A DNA stretch of 7,695 nt from Planctomycetota bacterium (lineage in GTDB: Bacteria; Planctomycetota; UBA1135; GCA-002686595), in assembly GCA_013140785.1 (NCBI GenBank), contig JABFRZ010000063.1, positions 1 through 7,695 on the forward strand. The letters run 5' to 3'. The position numbers and the translations under genes are program-made. Shown here one piece after another: positions 6,019 to 7,695 of the stretch. Positions within the stretch are counted from its first letter, which is position 1, and every line of letters starts with the position of its first letter. The notes beneath the pieces are model-generated. The model was not told the DNA's origin. It saw only the letters and a list, made by a program, of their open reading frames with translations, and searched no databases.

Positions 6019-6520
6019 CTAACGCTGCCGCGGGGAGAGGAGTCTGCCACGCGGCTGCGCGGTGTCCACGGGTACGTGGGCGAGTTCGCCCACGCGCTCG
6101 CGCTCGACGGTGACTTTCTGGTGCCAGCAGTGCATGCCGCTCGCGGGGTCGGGCTGGACCGGGAAGGTCAGGTTCTGGTTGACGCCGGCTTCGTGCCACC
6201 AGATGCGTTCGGTGTCGGGGTCGGAGCTCGCGAAGGGGCCGACCGGGACCTTGTGGCGGAAGAGGAACGTGGAGCCGTCGCGGATGAGATCTACCCGCGC
6301 GCTCGCCTGTTGTTGTCCGCCGATCGAGCGGAACAGGCGCCAGCGGCCGACGTGGTGCGAGCAGCCGACGATGCCGGGGTGGATGCCCTCGGTCTCCCAC
6401 ACGCGCACGACGAAGTAGCCGATGCGAGTCGTGACGCGCGCGAGCTCAGCGTTCTCGAGGTGGAGTGCGGCGAGGTCGCTCGGGTGGACCCACAGCGGGT
6501 TCGTGCGGCTGATTTCCTTG
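6019..6520 (-). pseudogene. Truncated copy of a molybdopterin oxidoreductase C-terminal domain
   Basis: The frame is open and conserved from about 6519 (KEISRTNPLWVHPSDLAAL) through VTTRIGYFVVRVWETEGIHP, GCSHHVGRWRLF, RIWWHEAGVNQNLTFPV, QPDPASG and MHCWHQKVTVE to VDTA near 6062. This is the molybdopterin dinucleotide-binding domain found at the C-terminus of DMSO-reductase-superfamily enzymes. Sequence right of ~6520 is no longer oxidoreductase-like and no start codon belongs to the family, so the whole catalytic body is missing. After VDTA the frame leaves the family and stops at 6019, whereas the copy at 7388-7695 has about 43 further family residues. From 6103 to 6239 it aligns without gaps to 7559-7695 with 131 of 137 bases identical. 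It is a duplicate truncated at both ends and cannot be functional alone. The breakpoint is placed to within ~10 bases. Confidence 0.85.
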
Positions 6521-6614
6521 CAGCCGCTTCGCGTTGCCGGAGCGTGGCCCCGTGGGCGGCGCGGCCACTCCGCGCTGGCTCGTGGCAGCCCATGGTCGTC
6601 GGCGTCGTTCGGTG

Positions 6615-6620
6615 TATGCT
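6615..6620 (+). promoter_or_regulatory. -10-like hexamer TATGCT for the MNT gene
   Basis: TATGCT ends 6 bases before the GTG at 6627; the intervening TCTCTC has no ribosome binding site, so a leaderless mRNA is likely. It lies about 95 bases right of the oxidoreductase breakpoint, so the promoter belongs to the inserted MNT/HEPN segment. The position 17-18 bases upstream does not resemble TTGACA. Confidence 0.45.
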
Positions 6621-6626
6621 TCTCTC

Positions 6627-6956
6627 GTGAAGCGCATCGATACACGAAGGGCGATCGGCACCATGGTCGCTCGCATCGTCGATCGGTTCGACCCGGAGCG
6701 CATCATCCTGTTCGGTTCGCACGCTCGCGGGGACGCGCGGCCGGACAGCGACGTCGATCTCCTGGTGGTGATGCCCGTCGAGGGTTCGCGGCGCGAGAAG
6801 GCGATCGAGATCGGCGTCGCGCTGGACGACATCCTCGTGCCCAAGGACATCTTCGTCGTCACGCCGCAGTCGTTCGAGCGCCGGAAGGACGTCGTCGGCA
6901 CGGTCGAATGGCCGGCGGCGCACGAGGGCAAGCTGCTGCATGTCCGCCGACGCTGA
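6627..6956 (+). CDS. MNT-domain nucleotidyltransferase (HEPN partner, antitoxin type)
   Basis: 109 aa, GTG to TGA. It is a minimal nucleotidyltransferase of the DNA polymerase beta superfamily. The signature GSHARGDARPDSDVDLLVV gives Gly30-Ser31 and metal-binding Asp42 and Asp44; Asp74 in KDIFVVTP is the likely third carboxylate. All catalytic positions appear intact. In characterised MNT/HEPN pairs such as MntA-HepT, the MNT protein neutralises the HEPN ribonuclease by transferring AMP to it; activity here is inferred from family only. The start at 6627 is preferred because the domain begins soon after it and TATGCT lies 6 bases upstream; an ATG at 6534 would add 31 unrelated residues. The HEPN reading frame begins inside its last codons (17-base overlap), so the two are translationally linked. 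The pair lies between two copies of an oxidoreductase 3' end, which suggests insertion. Confidence 0.92.
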   Translation: MKRIDTRRAIGTMVARIVDRFDPERIILFGSHARGDARPDSDVDLLVVMPVEGSRREKAIEIGVALDDILVPKDIFVVTPQSFERRKDVVGTVEWPAAHEGKLLHVRRR

Positions 6957-7364
6957 AGTCCTGCGCGTCGTCCAGGAGTGGGTGAGCAAGGCCGAGAACG
7001 ACCTGCGGACCGCGACCCAAAGCTGAAGCTCGAGTCGAGTTGCCCGACGGACACGGTGTGCTTCCACGCGCAGCAGTGCGTCGAGAAATACGTCAAGGCG
7101 CTGCTCGTGCTGAAGTCCACCCCCTTCCCGAAGACGCATGACCTCGGCGTCCTGACGCGCACCCTGCCCGAGTCTTGGCAGCCGGATCTGGCCCCCGAGC
7201 AGGTCAGAAGGCTGAGCGACTACGCCACGGTCACGCGCTATCCGGGCGACTACGAGCCGGTCACACTTGCGGAAGCTCGGGCGGCGATCGCCATCGCGCG
7301 CAAGGTCCGCAAGCACGTTCGCGCCTTGCTCTCGCCCGCGAAGCCGCGCCGCCGCAGAACTTGA
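6940..7364 (+). pseudogene. HEPN-domain protein (toxin type), broken by a one-base frameshift
   Basis: The ATG at 6940, inside the MNT gene, opens MSADAEVLRVVQEWVSKAEN then DLRTATQS and hits TGA at 7024-7026. The expected continuation is in the next frame: LKLESSCPTDTVCFHAQQCV, EKYVKALLVL, FPKTHDL, DYATVTRYPGD, then the C-terminal helix AIARKVRKHVRALL, stopping at 7364. The EW-x-x-KAENDL start and the CFHAQQ-x-x-EKY-x-KALL core are hallmarks of the HEPN family paired with MNT proteins. Restoring one base near 7020 (ACCCAAAGCTGA) rejoins the frames and gives ~141 aa, the normal length. No canonical slippery heptamer is in register, so a programmed shift is unlikely; a mutation or a base-calling error at CCCAAA is more likely. 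A GTG at 6978 after AGGAG could start a product lacking helix 1. The HepT-type R-x4-H-x-Y motif is not apparent; RKVRKH near the C-terminus is only superficially similar. Confidence 0.85.
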
Positions 7365-7379
7365 AACGGGCGGCGCGGC
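7343..7379. terminator. Strong GC hairpin between convergent HEPN and oxidoreductase genes
   Basis: GCCGCGCCGCC (7343-7353) and GGCGGCGCGGC (7369-7379) form a perfect 11-bp stem of G-C pairs only, with a 15-base loop that contains the HEPN stop codon. It sits exactly between the end of the plus-strand HEPN frame and the minus-strand oxidoreductase stop at 7388, as expected of a bidirectional terminator. Neither strand shows a T-run afterwards, which is common for terminators in GC-rich genomes but leaves the assignment unproven. Confidence 0.55.
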
Positions 7380-7387
7380 GAGCGCCT

Positions 7388-7695
7388 TCACCCGAGTCGA
7401 TAGGCCTCGTCCACCGGCCGCAACGGACGGTTCATCCACAACGGGCGGCGCAGCGGGCCCTTGGCCGGCTTGGTGAGCTTCTTCCACTCCTCATAGACGG
7501 CGCGGGACTTCGCGGTGTCCACGAACACATCGGCGTAGCGGTCGCCCTCGCGCGCGGGCTCGACGGTCACCTTCTGGTGCCAGCAGTGCATGCCGCTCGC
7601 GGGGTCGGGCTGGACGGGGAAGGTCAGGTTCTGGTTGACGCCGGCTTCGTGCCACCAGATGCGTTCGGTGTCGGGGTCGGTGCTCTTGAAGGGGC
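7388..7695 (-). CDS. Molybdopterin oxidoreductase, C-terminal part (runs off the window)
   Basis: The last 101 residues are visible, ending in TGA at 7388-7390; the rest lies beyond the right edge. PFKSTDPDTERIWWHEAG, VNQNLTFPVQPDPASG and MHCWHQKVTVEPAREGD match the tail of the molybdopterin dinucleotide-binding domain of DMSO-reductase-superfamily enzymes, followed by VDTAKSRAVYEEWKKL and RRPLWMNRPLRP, ending DEAYRLG. Such enzymes carry Mo- or W-bisPGD and move electrons to or from substrates such as polysulfide, arsenate or formate; which one cannot be told from this piece. Its end is longer than that of the truncated copy at 6019-6520, so this is likely the parent. Whether the off-window part is intact is unknown. 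It converges with the HEPN gene across a strong hairpin. Confidence 0.88.
   Translation of the reverse strand, partial: PFKSTDPDTERIWWHEAGVNQNLTFPVQPDPASGMHCWHQKVTVEPAREGDRYADVFVDTAKSRAVYEEWKKLTKPAKGPLRRPLWMNRPLRPVDEAYRLG

Noticed and set aside
6534..6626. Upstream extension of the MNT gene to an ATG at 6534
   Set aside because: The added 31 residues are Arg/Pro-rich and unlike the family, and the likely -10 hexamer lies inside this stretch just before the GTG at 6627.
7014..7024. Programmed -1 frameshifting to make full-length HEPN protein
   Set aside because: In the upstream frame the codons are ACC CAA AGC TGA; no X-XXY-YYZ slippery heptamer is in register and no clear downstream pseudoknot was seen.
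1..7695. CRISPR array, tRNA, rRNA or intact insertion sequence
   Set aside because: No regularly spaced repeats, cloverleaf-like CCA ends, rRNA segments or transposase with DDE-type motifs were recognised on reading both strands.

Overview
The window is GC-rich throughout (roughly 70% GC, with codons ending mostly in G or C). It carries lipoproteins, secreted zinc peptidases and genes that mostly lack Shine-Dalgarno sites. This suggests a free-living, GC-rich bacterium of the Myxococcota or Planctomycetota type, but nothing in the sequence fixes the phylum. The left edge is a (CT)12 microsatellite, so the window may start at a contig end.

Layout. Positions 1-195 hold the CT tract and a small, very basic 51-residue ORF (+). 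Positions 222-365 (-) are a fossil: the lipobox region of an M28-type lipoprotein peptidase joined directly to the last ~34 residues of the same protein. It lies in frame just downstream of the intact M28 peptidase lipoprotein (387-2084, -). Divergent from that gene is a TPR lipoprotein (2211-3113, +). Next come a stand-alone protein with two PARP-type zinc fingers (3232-3765, +) and a secreted HExxH metallopeptidase (3910-5316, +). A 296-base stretch with no recognised gene (5317-5612) separates this from a convergent DUF488 gene (5613-5999, -).

The right end is the most rearranged part. A 5'- and 3'-truncated copy of a molybdopterin oxidoreductase C-terminus (6019 to about 6520, -) is followed by a divergent MNT nucleotidyltransferase/HEPN pair (6627-7364, +). 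The HEPN gene is broken by a one-base frameshift. Beyond it, a second copy of the same oxidoreductase C-terminus with a full-length 3' end runs off the window (7388-7695, -). The two copies are about 96% identical over the 137 bases visible in both, so the MNT/HEPN pair sits between direct repeats.

The genes do not form one pathway. The M28 peptidase, TPR lipoprotein and HExxH peptidase are all envelope or exported proteins and could serve peptide scavenging or envelope processing. The MNT/HEPN pair is a toxin-antitoxin-type module. Two themes recur. Decayed partial duplicates lie just downstream of both minus-strand parents. TAT(C/G)NT-like -10 hexamers lie 6-7 bases before start codons that lack ribosome binding sites, which suggests leaderless mRNAs. 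No CRISPR array, rRNA, tRNA, intact transposase or obvious multi-gene defence island was seen.
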